Shown here piece after piece: positions 8,952 through 17,543 of a DNA stretch of 26,553 nt. Both the position numbers and the translations under genes were made by a program. Origin of the DNA: a virus; IMG/VR virus record IMGVR_UViG_3300046471_000080, positions 1 through 26,553 of that record. One strand, given 5' to 3'. The notes under the pieces are model-generated. The model was not told where the DNA came from, ran no database searches, and saw only the letters and a list, made by a program, of their open reading frames with translations. How positions within the stretch are numbered: position 1 is the first letter of the stretch; every line of letters starts with the position of its first letter.

Positions 8952-11159
8952 TTAGTGAGCGCCAGATTGTACGGTTTTGAAATGCCAGTACGCGCCGAGC
9001 AACTGGCCCGGCGTTGGATTGGGAACGCCGTTCGACTTGAAGTCGGCTTTCAGGTGCGGCAACACGTCGTCGGGGATCTGGTCCGGCGTCATGGACATCA
9101 TGTTCTGCGTGGTGGGTGCGCGCTGGATCTGCGTGACGCCCAGGTCGAGAACGTGACCGAACGTGACCGACTTCGTGAACAGTCCGTCGATGTGCTGCTC
9201 GATATCAGCTTCGGTGAACTTTTTCCCGGCCTGGTGCTGTGCGTCGAGAATGCTTTGATTCACGAACTGGCGGATTGCACCGACCTGCGACGCGGCATCC
9301 GGATCGGAATTGAAGCCCGTCATTTTCGGATAGGGGTTCATGCCCATCGACTGCAGACGCTGCGATAGCGTTTCGTTCACCGCGCGCAGGTTCAGACTGC
9401 CCGGCGCATTCGAACCGGTGTTATTGATCAGGTCGGCGCGCTGCTTCGAGAGCGTCTTGAAATCGTCGACTGACAGGTTTTGCGCCTGTACCTGCCACTG
9501 GTCGTTCGTCATGTTCGCCATGATCTGCGGTGTGGTGACGAGGGTCTGGTACAGCGCTGTGTTCGTGGTGTTGGTGCCTTCCGACATATTCTTCGCGAAC
9601 GTCTGCAAGCCTGGCAGGTCTTTCGGGTTGACCGCGGCGAGATCGGCCGGGTTGATCGATGCCCAGTTCCCACGGTTCGACGAGAGGGTGCGCTGTACCT
9701 GCGCCACCGCTGCGGTGTCGCGCTGGTCGATTGCCTGCGTCTGCTCGTTATATTGCTGCGTCGCGAGCGTGACGGCCTGCTGCATCCATTCCGGTTTCTG
9801 CTGCAGGACCGGGTTCGCGCGCACCTGTGCGACGATGTCGGCAAGCGCCGGCCGCGTGGTGTTGACCGCGCCCGACTGGTATGCCGCGACGTTCTTCTGT
9901 ACGTAGGCTTGCGTTTCGGCGGGGATGATCTTGGCGCCGGTCGAGTCGACAGCATTTATCCAGTTGTTTGGCGTGCCTGCGGCCTGCGCGGCGGCCATCG
10001 CTTTGTCGACAGTGCCGGGGCCGGCGTTGTACGCGGCCCACGCCTTAGCAGGATCGCCATAACGCTGAACCATCGCCGTGAGGTAATCCGCGCCAACCCG
10101 CGCGCGCTCCTGCGGGCTGTTGTTCGCAGCGGGGCGCACACCAAAACCCGGATCGGCGTTCGTATCCGGCATGACCTGCATTGAGCCCTGCGCACCCTTC
10201 GGCGAGGTGACTGTCGAGCCGTCAGGGTTTGTTTCCCGATTGCCCGATTCGGATTGCGCCGTGATAGCCACCATCCGCGAGATCGGACTGTTCGACATCT
10301 GCGGCGCCGCACCGGCCATGACGTTGGCAACGGTGCTTGCCGCGACCTGCGTGCCAATGTACGTGTTCAGCTTGCCGTTCACCTTGAGGATATCGTCGGC
10401 GGTCATCTGCGGCGAATACTTGGCAAGCAACTGATTGGCGTAGGTCGTTTGTCCTTGCTGCAATGCGGCGTCGATCGCGCCAGTCAGGGCGTTGCTTTTC
10501 ATCGCCGTCTGGTTGGCTTCGATCTCGGTTGCTGCGGTGCCGTTGATCTTGCCGGCCTGATACGTTGCTGCGTCGATCGCCTGCAACCCGGCGTCGATCT
10601 GGTCGGGGTTGTTGTAGTTGAGCGCGACCTGATTCGATGCCAGCTTGACGGTACCGGCCTGCGTCGACAGTGCATAGGACTTGAACTGCTGACCTTCCCA
10701 TGCCGTCGTCGCGCCGTGAAACTGCGTGGCGATATCGTTGGCCTGTTCATTGAACATGCGCAACTGCATCGGGTTCGACAGTTGGGAACTGATCTGCGAC
10801 GCGGTGTCGGTGAGCTTGCCGGTGTATTCATCGGCGAGGCTCATGCCGCTGTCGCGCTGGATCGCGTTGACCCCGGTCTGCGCCTGTACACCCGATTGCG
10901 GGTTGTACATCAAATCCTGCTGCGTCGTCTTGAGCTGGTTGACGGCGTCATTTACCCGCGTCTGGTTCGCGAGGTTCTGCGCGTCGATCGCCATCTGCGA
11001 CTGCGCATTCGCCGCCTGCCCAAGTGCGTCACCGGCTGCGCTGACCTGATTTGCGCCCTGATCGAGCAGACTGGCCGTAACGGCGGACGACGATTGAACG
11101 TCGGGCGCCTGACTCGGTGTGACGAGTTGCGACGGATCGAGCGACGGTACGGTCGGCAC
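8952..11159 (-). CDS. Internal virion protein with lytic transglycosylase (SLT) domain
   Basis: A 735-residue core/ejection protein. Residues 1-280 are Gln/Asn/Ala-rich and helical. A soluble lytic transglycosylase domain follows at about 295-430: catalytic Glu 304 in QSESGNRE, then SPKGAQGSMQVMP and AYNAGPG, the standard SLT blocks. The remainder is helical. The domain cuts peptidoglycan so that DNA can cross the wall at infection, like the SLT domain of T7 gp16, although here it sits in a separate, shorter protein rather than in the giant one. The start is GTG, directly after the TAA of the previous gene, with AGGGG 8 bases upstream. All three conserved blocks are intact, so the enzyme should be active. 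Confidence 0.9.
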   Translation of the reverse strand: MPTVPSLDPSQLVTPSQAPDVQSSSAVTASLLDQGANQVSAAGDALGQAANAQSQMAIDAQNLANQTRVNDAVNQLKTTQQDLMYNPQSGVQAQTGVNAIQRDSGMSLADEYTGKLTDTASQISSQLSNPMQLRMFNEQANDIATQFHGATTAWEGQQFKSYALSTQAGTVKLASNQVALNYNNPDQIDAGLQAIDAATYQAGKINGTAATEIEANQTAMKSNALTGAIDAALQQGQTTYANQLLAKYSPQMTADDILKVNGKLNTYIGTQVAASTVANVMAGAAPQMSNSPISRMVAITAQSESGNRETNPDGSTVTSPKGAQGSMQVMPDTNADPGFGVRPAANNSPQERARVGADYLTAMVQRYGDPAKAWAAYNAGPGTVDKAMAAAQAAGTPNNWINAVDSTGAKIIPAETQAYVQKNVAAYQSGAVNTTRPALADIVAQVRANPVLQQKPEWMQQAVTLATQQYNEQTQAIDQRDTAAVAQVQRTLSSNRGNWASINPADLAAVNPKDLPGLQTFAKNMSEGTNTTNTALYQTLVTTPQIMANMTNDQWQVQAQNLSVDDFKTLSKQRADLINNTGSNAPGSLNLRAVNETLSQRLQSMGMNPYPKMTGFNSDPDAASQVGAIRQFVNQSILDAQHQAGKKFTEADIEQHIDGLFTKSVTFGHVLDLGVTQIQRAPTTQNMMSMTPDQIPDDVLPHLKADFKSNGVPNPTPGQLLGAYWHFKTVQSGAH

Positions 11160-11792
11160 TTAACTTACCCCTGCACGTTGATTGCGGTACCAGTTGGAAG
11201 CGACCCCTGTCGCGCTCGTGAGCAGCGACGTGGCACCGCTAAGTGTCGGGCTGACTGAACTGGCGGCGGCCCGATAGGCTGCGGCGTTGCTGACGTCGCT
11301 TTGCGACTGCTGGGTGTAGCCCATCGCAGCGCGCGCGGCATTCGCGTTGATCGTCTGTACGTTCTGGTCGGTAACGTATTGCGTGCTGGCCTGTACGTTC
11401 TGCGCGGTGCCAGCCGCGTTCACGTCGATACCGTTTGCCGCCATCGCGGCGCGTTGCGACGCCACGGTTTGCGCGCCTTTCGTCTGCGTGTCGGCCGCGG
11501 TGGCAATGCCGGTCGTGATCGCGCTCGCCGCGGCCTGCTCGGCGTTCGTCGCGTTCGTTGTGAGCTGATTGGCCTGCGCGTTGTCGGCGATGGCGGTGTT
11601 GTTTGCCTTGGTCAAGGCGCCGAAAAGGCTGACTGCGCCACCGGCCGCGCCAAGCGCAAGATTGGCGTTAGCCGGTGTGAAAATGCTGGACGAACTGGCC
11701 GGTGTGCTCCCGCCGAATGCGTAAGGCGCACCGCTGCCTGACGTTGCGCTGGCAGCGTTTGCGGCAGTTGTCAGAAGATCGGGCAAGCACAT
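11160..11792 (-). CDS. Internal virion protein B (T7 gp14-like)
   Basis: A 210-residue Ala-, Thr- and Asn-rich protein with a long helical, hydrophilic middle (about residues 60-170) and a hydrophobic stretch at about 45-65 (NLALGAAGGAVSLFGAL). The block QTINANAARAAMGYTQQSQSD resembles the conserved part of internal virion protein B in T7-like phages (gp14), an ejected protein that forms the outer-membrane portion of the conduit. It lies between the gp13-like gene and the SLT gene, the same order as T7 genes 13-14-15/16. It starts in a TAATG overlap with the gp13-like stop and ends with TAA touching the next GTG. Sequence divergence is high, so context carries much of the call. Confidence 0.75.
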   Translation of the reverse strand: MCLPDLLTTAANAASATSGSGAPYAFGGSTPASSSSIFTPANANLALGAAGGAVSLFGALTKANNTAIADNAQANQLTTNATNAEQAAASAITTGIATAADTQTKGAQTVASQRAAMAANGIDVNAAGTAQNVQASTQYVTDQNVQTINANAARAAMGYTQQSQSDVSNAAAYRAAASSVSPTLSGATSLLTSATGVASNWYRNQRAGVS

Positions 11793-12250
11793 TATCGGTT
11801 CATCCCGAAACGGTGGAAGGGCAGACCGAACGCGCCGTAAGGTTCGGCTTCTTTCTGCACCGTGAAGCCGAGCCGTGCGAGCCAGTACACCGATTTCAGA
11901 CTGCGCGCGTCTACGTAGTTCAGCAGGGTCGCGTACTTCTGGTTCATTAAGGTTACGTACACGCGCCCGAGTTTCGTCAGTTGCTTGGGCGCGCGTTCAA
12001 GCGCTGGCGTACCCAGCATCCACGGCACGCCGATGCCCGGTGCTGGTGTCACCCCGAACAGCCCTGCGGGCTCGCCGTCGACCTCAATTGTCCAGAGCAG
12101 GGTGGACATTTGCGCCCCCCGGTGGATAACCGCGAGGCAGTCGCGGTGACCGGTCGAGCCGTGAATCTCTTCGATATCGGCGTTGCGAAGGTTTGCGGCT
12201 ATCGTTTCGATGTCGCCCTCGCGCGGCGTGCGCACGATCAGCTTTGCCAA
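11792..12250 (-). CDS. T7 gp13-like protein (DUF2833, GNAT fold)
   Basis: A 152-residue protein whose second half (KYATLLNYVDARSLKSVYWL, then GFTVQKEAEPYGAFGLPF) aligns by eye with T7 gp13 (YDTLWNYV...HIRFLKTIGAVFHEE). This family (DUF2833) has an acetyltransferase-like fold but acts in virion assembly in T7; catalytic activity is doubtful. The expected place between tail tubular B and gp14 supports it. I prefer the TTG at 12250 (product begins with AKLIVRTPREGD) because GGGGG lies 5 bases upstream and it follows the tail tubular B stop by one base; another in-frame TTG at 12274 has no such site. The 3' end overlaps the next start as TAATG. Confidence 0.78.
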   Translation of the reverse strand: MAKLIVRTPREGDIETIAANLRNADIEEIHGSTGHRDCLAVIHRGAQMSTLLWTIEVDGEPAGLFGVTPAPGIGVPWMLGTPALERAPKQLTKLGRVYVTLMNQKYATLLNYVDARSLKSVYWLARLGFTVQKEAEPYGAFGLPFHRFGMNR

Positions 12251-12251
12251 A

Positions 12252-14318
12252 TCAACCCCCGATTGCGGCTTCAATGGTCATGGATGCGATGATCAGCGGC
12301 AGCGGGTCCGACTGACGGATATAGACCGACCCGTCGTTATCCCAACCGGGAGACAGGTCGAGTTCGATCACGTCGGTAATCATTGCGGGCGGCGAGCCGT
12401 AGGGCTCGGTGGTACGCTGCTTGTACTGCACGAGTTCGTCGAGCGTTGGGCCGGCGAAGATGCCGGACGAGTTGTGCACGCGCAGCCACACGCGGTTCAC
12501 GTTCTTTACCGCGCCTTGACCGTAGGCTTGCGCCTGAAACGAGAACGGCAACGTTTGCAGATCAGCGGTGATGGGCAACCCGACTGCCACGATGTTCGCG
12601 GCGTGCTGGAGCGCGACAGTTCCACTCTTCACAACCTGTTGCGGCTGCACGGCGCCGTCGGCCAGGATGCTGACTGTTTTGCCTTCCAGGTGATTGAGCC
12701 CGGATACCGACGTCATCTGGTTGCCGGTCGCGAGCACCCCCGCGTCGACGAAGAAACTATCGGTCAGCACTTCGACCTGGCGCGAGTGCATGCGCTCGAC
12801 ATACCGCACCTGGACGTTATTGATTTTACGGTTGACGATCGTGTAGAGCACCGATTCGCTGCCTTCGGTGACCACGCACACCGACTCGAAAACGCCGTCG
12901 GTGTCGTGGTGGTGCCACGCCGATACCTTGTTCGCTGGCGAATACGTCAGGCCCAGCAGGGTACCGTTCGACGAAACGCACCACATGATCGGATAGGGCG
13001 CTTTCGCGTAAGCCATATCGACGATCGTGAAGAAGTCGAACAGGTGCGGCGCCATCAGGCTAATGTCCTGGGTGACGTAGCCGCCCGCGTAATAGTTGAA
13101 GGTCATTTCGCCCACATGACCGCCGAGCGCCATCGCGTAGAGCAGTGAATTGCTGACCGTAACGGGCACGACATTCGACGCACCTGTGTAGCCCTGCGGC
13201 TGCACCGACAGCGTGCTCGGCGTCAGTGCCTGCGTGGCCGAGCCGTTGGCCGTGACGGCCCATTCGGCGCTGGACGTGAGCAGCACCAGTTCGGATAGCG
13301 GCACGATGTGCCGGATCGTATTGGCTTCGCGCGCGGCAATGCGGAACACCAGCGAGTCGGTGTCGCGCGACGGCGTGCTCGCCGACAGGTTCGATTCGGT
13401 TCCGGTACGCGTCATCCACAAGGTTTGCGGCAGCGTGATCGTGCTCGCGAAGACGCGGCGCTGCTGCTCATAGCTGACCGCGCCGGGATAGTTCCCAGCG
13501 CTTGCAAACGGGTTCGTCAGTTCTGGCGGTGTGGTTCCGGTGTCGGGACCGATGTTGTTGTCAACGATGCTCAGGTCTTCGGTCTGCGCGATGAATGCGA
13601 AAACACCCTGGTATTTGCGGTACACGTTATAGCGCGCCGCGCCAGTCGCGGCCGGCCACGATATCGCGTTCGTGTAACCGGCCAGCGTCAGATCGTTGTT
13701 GCAGGTCGCGGCTGGCGATGGCAACGACTCTTCGCCGGTCGATGACAGCGCAGTGTAGAGATAGCTGTAGTCGACAAACACCGGCGTGCCGGTGGTGCCG
13801 TGCGTTGCCGTTGCCGTCGGGGCAATTGCCGGTGTCGGGACGGACGACACGAAACTGATTGTCGTCAGCGTCCAGTTTGACGCGCCGAGCCGACGCAACT
13901 CCATCGGCGCGTAGTTCGGGTGAACGATCGTCATCACGTCGGCCGACTGCACGTAATGCAGGTCGAACAGATCCGCTTCGGCGTAGGGCGTCGCCACTTC
14001 ATAGATCGCGCTGCCGTCGGCGGTCAGAAGCGTTTGCCCGTTGGTGTGGAAACGGATGTAGTTGACGCCGAACTCAAGCGCCATCGTTTGCGTAATGCTG
14101 TACGTGAACGGGATCAGCCGCGCACGCGTGGGGCTGTTCTTCGTCGCAAGCACAAACGTCGTACCTGCGCGGTTCACTGCAGGGCCGTGCGGCAGTGTGA
14201 TGAAGTTACGGCAGAGCGCAAGCCCGGTCTGGAACTGGTCGAGATCGACGCGGCCGAACAGTTCCGGTGTGATCTCGCCTGCGGCGAACGAACGGATCAG
14301 GTTCTTGATGTTTGCCAT
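12252..14318 (-). CDS. Tail tubular protein B (T7 gp12-like)
   Basis: A 688-residue tail nozzle protein. The N-terminus IKNLIRSFAAGEITPELFGR, followed by DLDQFQTGLALCRNF and LPHGPAVNRAGTTFV, is diagnostic for the gp12 family in podoviruses. The rest is beta-rich (many VxF, YxV and Gly turns) as expected for the nozzle that plugs the tail and contacts fibres. ATG 14318 is chosen because it overlaps the tail tubular A stop as TAATG and yields the canonical MANIKN start; an in-frame ATG 18 bases upstream would add six residues. Length is somewhat below T7 gp12 (794), but normal for this phage group. Confidence 0.92.
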   Translation of the reverse strand: MANIKNLIRSFAAGEITPELFGRVDLDQFQTGLALCRNFITLPHGPAVNRAGTTFVLATKNSPTRARLIPFTYSITQTMALEFGVNYIRFHTNGQTLLTADGSAIYEVATPYAEADLFDLHYVQSADVMTIVHPNYAPMELRRLGASNWTLTTISFVSSVPTPAIAPTATATHGTTGTPVFVDYSYLYTALSSTGEESLPSPAATCNNDLTLAGYTNAISWPAATGAARYNVYRKYQGVFAFIAQTEDLSIVDNNIGPDTGTTPPELTNPFASAGNYPGAVSYEQQRRVFASTITLPQTLWMTRTGTESNLSASTPSRDTDSLVFRIAAREANTIRHIVPLSELVLLTSSAEWAVTANGSATQALTPSTLSVQPQGYTGASNVVPVTVSNSLLYAMALGGHVGEMTFNYYAGGYVTQDISLMAPHLFDFFTIVDMAYAKAPYPIMWCVSSNGTLLGLTYSPANKVSAWHHHDTDGVFESVCVVTEGSESVLYTIVNRKINNVQVRYVERMHSRQVEVLTDSFFVDAGVLATGNQMTSVSGLNHLEGKTVSILADGAVQPQQVVKSGTVALQHAANIVAVGLPITADLQTLPFSFQAQAYGQGAVKNVNRVWLRVHNSSGIFAGPTLDELVQYKQRTTEPYGSPPAMITDVIELDLSPGWDNDGSVYIRQSDPLPLIIASMTIEAAIGG

Positions 14319-14983
14319 TATCGATTCTGGATCCACGGAGCCGGGTGCTGCGACTGCGCCTGGGAGCGTCGGCGGTTGTTGGCGTCATTCGCGCGCGCCT
14401 GCGCGAGGCTGAGTTGGTACGCTTTCATGCATGCGTTGGCCATCGCGGCACCGGCATCGCCCTTGATGACCGGGCCAGCGAGATAGGCACTCAGCAGCCA
14501 CCCGATCGTGTCAACACACTGCGCGCTGAATTTCGTCGTGTCGGTGATCGATGCGACGTAGCGGATCATCGCCGACTCAAGGTTCGTGTAAATGACCGGT
14601 GTGCCGTCGGTGCGCGTTTCCAGTTCATACGGTATCGGCGGCATGGTGAATGCGTTGTCACCCCAATGGCCGCAGCGTTCGTCGACCGGGTAGAACGTAG
14701 GTGTGTTCGGGTCGATCAGATCGATGATGTTGCGGCAACCGCTCGGCGTCTGGTAGACGAACTGGAAGCCGGGCGGCGGGGTATCGGACAACAGTGTGAG
14801 ATTCGCGCGCTTCGTCGCGAAACCCCATTCGTGTGACTCAAGCACCAGATCGCGCGCGATCGGATAGAAGCGCGCGCAATGCTCGGCCTGTGCGCTGCCT
14901 TCGGGTGGGCTAATGCTCGACACCGTGGCGCGGTCGCCAAGGTGCCCCAACGCCAGATTGCAGATGTCGACTTCGCTTGCCAC
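14318..14983 (-). CDS. Tail tubular protein A (T7 gp11-like)
   Basis: A 221-residue protein of the gp11 family, the adaptor ring between portal and nozzle. The start ASEVDICNLALGHLGD, then HCARFYPIARDLVLESHEWG and a YLAGPVIKGD block near the C-terminus, are typical of the family. The start is GTG 14983 with GAGGGG 7 bases upstream. Downstream it overlaps tail tubular B by one base (TAATG). Length agrees with the family (about 190-230). A hairpin stands in the leader just upstream. Confidence 0.92.
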   Translation of the reverse strand: MASEVDICNLALGHLGDRATVSSISPPEGSAQAEHCARFYPIARDLVLESHEWGFATKRANLTLLSDTPPPGFQFVYQTPSGCRNIIDLIDPNTPTFYPVDERCGHWGDNAFTMPPIPYELETRTDGTPVIYTNLESAMIRYVASITDTTKFSAQCVDTIGWLLSAYLAGPVIKGDAGAAMANACMKAYQLSLAQARANDANNRRRSQAQSQHPAPWIQNR

Positions 14984-15003
14984 GTCACGCCCCTCAAATA
15001 GAA

Positions 15004-15026
15004 ACGGGAACCGCGCAGGCTCCCGT
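15004..15026 (-). terminator. Hairpin with short U-rich tail, possible attenuator before tail tubular A
   Basis: On the coding strand ACGGGAGCC and GGTTCCCGT pair at 8 of 9 positions around a 5-base loop, followed by TTTCTATTT. The tail is short and interrupted, so at most a leaky terminator. It lies between the stop of the 74-residue gene and the Shine-Dalgarno sequence of tail tubular A. Confidence 0.4.
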
Positions 15027-15051
15027 ATTCACTCACCGATACGCGAGCTGG

Positions 15052-15276
15052 TTACGACAGATCGGGCTCAACGTCCGGGTTACGCGGCAACGCGCCTGCC
15101 GGGTTGTTGCCGGTGGCCTGCGGTTGCGCTACCTTCGGCCGCTTGATTGCCTTACCGTCCGAACGCTCCATCCACGAAGGGTGAAGCGCCTGCTCGTCCG
15201 CGACTTCGAACTCGTCGTTCACTTCGCGGTAGCGGCCGTAGTAGCCCGGCGCGGTCGCAATAACTTTGATGCCCAT
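15052..15276 (-). CDS. Conserved small phage protein between cement and tail genes
   Basis: A 74-residue protein with IKVIATAPGYYGRYREVND, then DEFEVADEQALHPSWME, and a Pro/Asn-rich tail. The pattern (small Lys-Val beta strand, GYYG, a DxFEV strand, then WME) is common in hypothetical phage proteins located in head-tail gene clusters; I do not know a demonstrated function. Possibly a beta-barrel-like head decoration or completion factor. ATG 15276 has GGGG 8 bases upstream. It lies downstream of a strong hairpin (15297-15314) and upstream of tail tubular A, so its expression may differ from that of the capsid genes. Confidence 0.75.
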   Translation of the reverse strand: MGIKVIATAPGYYGRYREVNDEFEVADEQALHPSWMERSDGKAIKRPKVAQPQATGNNPAGALPRNPDVEPDLS

Positions 15277-15296
15277 GATTCAAACCCCGATGAATA

Positions 15297-15314
15297 GCCG
15301 GGCCGAAGCCCGGC
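15297..15314 (-). terminator. UUCG tetraloop hairpin after the cement gene
   Basis: The coding strand reads GCCGGGC-TTCG-GCCCGGC, a perfect 7-bp GC stem closed by a C(UUCG)G tetraloop, the most stable RNA tetraloop class. It begins 6 bases after the cement-protein stop codon. The following TATTCAT is a poor U tract, so it may be a partial terminator or an mRNA 3'-end stabiliser separating highly expressed capsid genes from tail genes. Confidence 0.6.
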
Positions 15315-15320
15315 GCCGGA

Positions 15321-15779
15321 TTAGGCAGTGAAGCCCTTGGCGTAGTCCACCGTGCCGTTGAGCGTCTGCAGGTCTTCGACCAGGCCGGCGGTGATCACGC
15401 CCGCGGTCATCGGGCCGGTCGCGACCGTGTACTGGAGCCCGACGTACCGGCGATACTTGCCGTACGGTAGATCGAGTTGCACAGGGCGCGACTTGGCGGT
15501 CAGCGCGGCCAGCGCGAGCGCGGTGGTCTGGTAATGGATGATCGGGTTGACCGACAGCGCCGCATCATCGGCGGATACGAGCGCGATCTGCAGCGTCGCT
15601 GCGCCGCCTGCCGTGAAAGTCGTGCCAACCTGTGCGAACAGGCTGATATCCTGACCGTCACCGATACCCGACTTGGTGTTCGGGCCACCGCTCGGCAGGG
15701 TGTCGATTACGTTGCTCGAATTCGCGGTGACCGTGATGGCCTGCGCATCCGAGAACAGGTTTTGTTGATCCATAATCAT
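15321..15779 (-). CDS. Capsid cement protein, Bbp16 family
   Basis: A 152-residue protein matching the Bbp16 cement family of Bordetella phage BPP-1 in length, position and pattern: DQQNLFSDAQAIT at the start, an NVIDT turn, a DISLFAQVGTTF strand, and YRRYVGLQYTVATG near the C-terminus. In BPP-1 the protein binds the outer capsid surface and stabilises the shell. ATG 15779 is chosen because AGGAG lies 8 bases upstream; the 10 extra upstream residues in the open frame are non-coding leader. It follows the capsid gene by 63 bases and is followed by a strong hairpin, consistent with high expression. Confidence 0.87.
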   Translation of the reverse strand: MIMDQQNLFSDAQAITVTANSSNVIDTLPSGGPNTKSGIGDGQDISLFAQVGTTFTAGGAATLQIALVSADDAALSVNPIIHYQTTALALAALTAKSRPVQLDLPYGKYRRYVGLQYTVATGPMTAGVITAGLVEDLQTLNGTVDYAKGFTA

Positions 15780-15815
15780 GGTGCTTACTCCTGTTTCGTT
15801 TAAGAGCAAGCCACC
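15780..15815 (-). promoter_or_regulatory. Leader hairpin before the cement gene with Shine-Dalgarno in its loop
   Basis: In the coding-strand leader GGTGgCTT (15815-15808) can pair with AAGCACC (15786-15780), a 7-bp stem with one bulged base. The loop carries AGGAG and the 3' arm touches the ATG. The geometry echoes the stronger tailspike hairpin, but the stem is weaker and could be chance. Confidence 0.3.
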
Positions 15816-15842
15816 GAAGCGGCCTGCACCTTTGCGCTTCGC

Positions 15843-16862
15843 TTAGACGACGCGGGCTTCAGTCGACAGCAACTGATCGCAGATGCGGATCGGGATGCCG
15901 AGGAACATCGTCGTGATCTGGCCTTGAGCGACTTCGATGCTCAATGCGTTCTGCGACTTGTTCATCGCCTGCCGGCGCAGCATCTTGCCCACGGTGCGGT
16001 TCACGTAGAACACCGGGCGGCCGACGCCTTGACGCGGCAGGCGCGCGGTCATTTCGATCAGCAGATCGGGCAACGAAACCGGCGACGTGCCATTCACACC
16101 CGGGAACGTCGGCGTGGTCGACGTGACCAGATCGGCCACGTTGATGTTTGCCGCGCGCACCGTGTAGCGCCAGTCTTTCAGCGCCACGCCGCAGTTCCAT
16201 TCCCAGCGATCAGCCAGGGCGCGGAAGCGGTTGTTGTTCGCGTCGAATGCGTCGATTTCGCCAAGATCCTGGTGGATGATCCCGGCCTTGGTGCCCTTCG
16301 GGAAAATGCCGGTCAGCGTCTGATCGCCCCAGCTCACCAGCCAGATCGAGCAGTTGTTCGAGCCGGTGCCGCCGCAATCGACGATGTTGTTGCCGTTGGC
16401 CGCGCCCGAGATCGTGCTGTAGCGCGTGGCGAGGCCGTTGAAGCGTTCTGCAAAGACGGTGGTGTCGCCGTAGAACAGCGTCTGCGCCATCGTTTCGTTC
16501 ATCGCTTCGAGGAAGGCATTTGCTTCCGAGAGACGGAACGCTGCGCTGTTGCCGTTGAGGTTTGCGGCCTTCACGTCGATTTCGTTGCGTGCTTCAAGCA
16601 TGCCGCACGCTTCGTCAACCTGCGCGCGGGTCGACTTGCTTGCCGGCACCCCGCCGTACATACGGCGCCATACGACAGACGGCAAGCCGGTGCGCACAGT
16701 CGTGCGGTGCCCGGTCGGCAGGTTGCCTTCAGCCCAGGTGGCGTCGAGCAGGATTTCGTTGGTCTGGTTGAGCAGTTCGACCACGTCGGCGGTCGTGCCG
16801 TTCGGGTCGAGCGATTTCGCTACGTCGAGCAGCGTGGGATTCTTGGTTCCAAGCACGGCCAT
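15843..16862 (-). CDS. Major capsid protein (BPP-1 Bbp17-like)
   Basis: A 339-residue protein with TLLDVAKSLDPNGTTADVVE, then EMLNQTNEIL-type and GNLPTGHRTTVRTGLPSVVW blocks, EANAFLEAMNETMAQTLFYGD and FYVNRTVGKMLRRQA. These are characteristic of major capsid proteins in BPP-1-like podoviruses, which form an HK97-type shell. The AKGTKAGI/DQLLSTEARVV-type C-terminus is complete. ATG 16862 has AAGGGG 8 bases upstream, a strong site. It lies between scaffold (upstream, 12-base gap) and cement protein (downstream), the usual order. Abundant Gly and Asn and regular strong codons fit high expression. Confidence 0.9.
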   Translation of the reverse strand: MAVLGTKNPTLLDVAKSLDPNGTTADVVELLNQTNEILLDATWAEGNLPTGHRTTVRTGLPSVVWRRMYGGVPASKSTRAQVDEACGMLEARNEIDVKAANLNGNSAAFRLSEANAFLEAMNETMAQTLFYGDTTVFAERFNGLATRYSTISGAANGNNIVDCGGTGSNNCSIWLVSWGDQTLTGIFPKGTKAGIIHQDLGEIDAFDANNNRFRALADRWEWNCGVALKDWRYTVRAANINVADLVTSTTPTFPGVNGTSPVSLPDLLIEMTARLPRQGVGRPVFYVNRTVGKMLRRQAMNKSQNALSIEVAQGQITTMFLGIPIRICDQLLSTEARVV

Positions 16863-16874
16863 GTTGTGCGCCCC

Positions 16875-17543
16875 TTATTTCTGGTTCGGATAAAGTCGGT
16901 TCTCGATCGGCTTGGCGGCGCGGTCTGCCTGCGCTGCTGCACCGGTCACGAGGTGTCCGTCTTCACTGATTGCCTTGCCTGCCTTGACCATGAACCGGAC
17001 AACTTCCGGGTGACTGCCAAGGCCGCTTTGATTCAGCAGCGTTTTCAACGCAGGCGTACCAAACGAATCGAGCGCTTTCTTTGCGACGCTCAGGTTTTCG
17101 GACAGCTTGTCGCCACCGATTTCCTTGTCCGTCGTCGTCTCTTCGGTCCATTGGGTCGTGAGAGACTTCTGCTGCTCCATCAACTGCGCCGCAAATCCTT
17201 GCGCCTGCTTGGCACCGAGATCCGCTACGCGTTGCGCCTGTTCCTGCGTCAAGCCGAGTTCCTTCGCCGTCGTCTTCAACTCGTCCAGCAATTCCCCTTT
17301 CATCTCAACGCCATCGGGGAGCTTGAATTCGTAGACGACTTCCTTCGCAGGTTCAGCGGGCTTCGCGGGTGCGTCGTCCGTTTTCGCTGCAGCCGGTTCG
17401 GCTGGTTTTGCTTCGGTGCTCGCTGCCTGCGCGGTGCTGGCATCGGGCGTTGCTGCCTGGCTCTGCGATGCATCGGCGGGCGTTGCCGTCGTGCTGGTCG
17501 CGTCTGCCGGTGCCGCCTGGCTCTCAGTGGTGGGGTCAGCCAT
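16875..17543 (-). CDS. Capsid scaffolding protein
   Basis: A 222-residue acidic protein. Residues 1-68 are low-complexity Ala/Thr/Pro/Gln. Then comes YEFKLPDGVEMKGELLDELK, a conserved scaffold motif, followed by an amphipathic helix (AKELGLTQEQAQRVADL) and a coiled-coil segment. The C-terminal HPEVVRFMVKAGKAISEDG block is also typical of podovirus scaffolds, and the basic tail would contact the capsid protein. It nucleates shell assembly and then leaves the procapsid. The ATG at 17543 lies in an 8-bp overlap with the Bbp19-family gene, with AAGG 9 bases upstream. Confidence 0.9.
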   Translation of the reverse strand: MADPTTESQAAPADATSTTATPADASQSQAATPDASTAQAASTEAKPAEPAAAKTDDAPAKPAEPAKEVVYEFKLPDGVEMKGELLDELKTTAKELGLTQEQAQRVADLGAKQAQGFAAQLMEQQKSLTTQWTEETTTDKEIGGDKLSENLSVAKKALDSFGTPALKTLLNQSGLGSHPEVVRFMVKAGKAISEDGHLVTGAAAQADRAAKPIENRLYPNQK

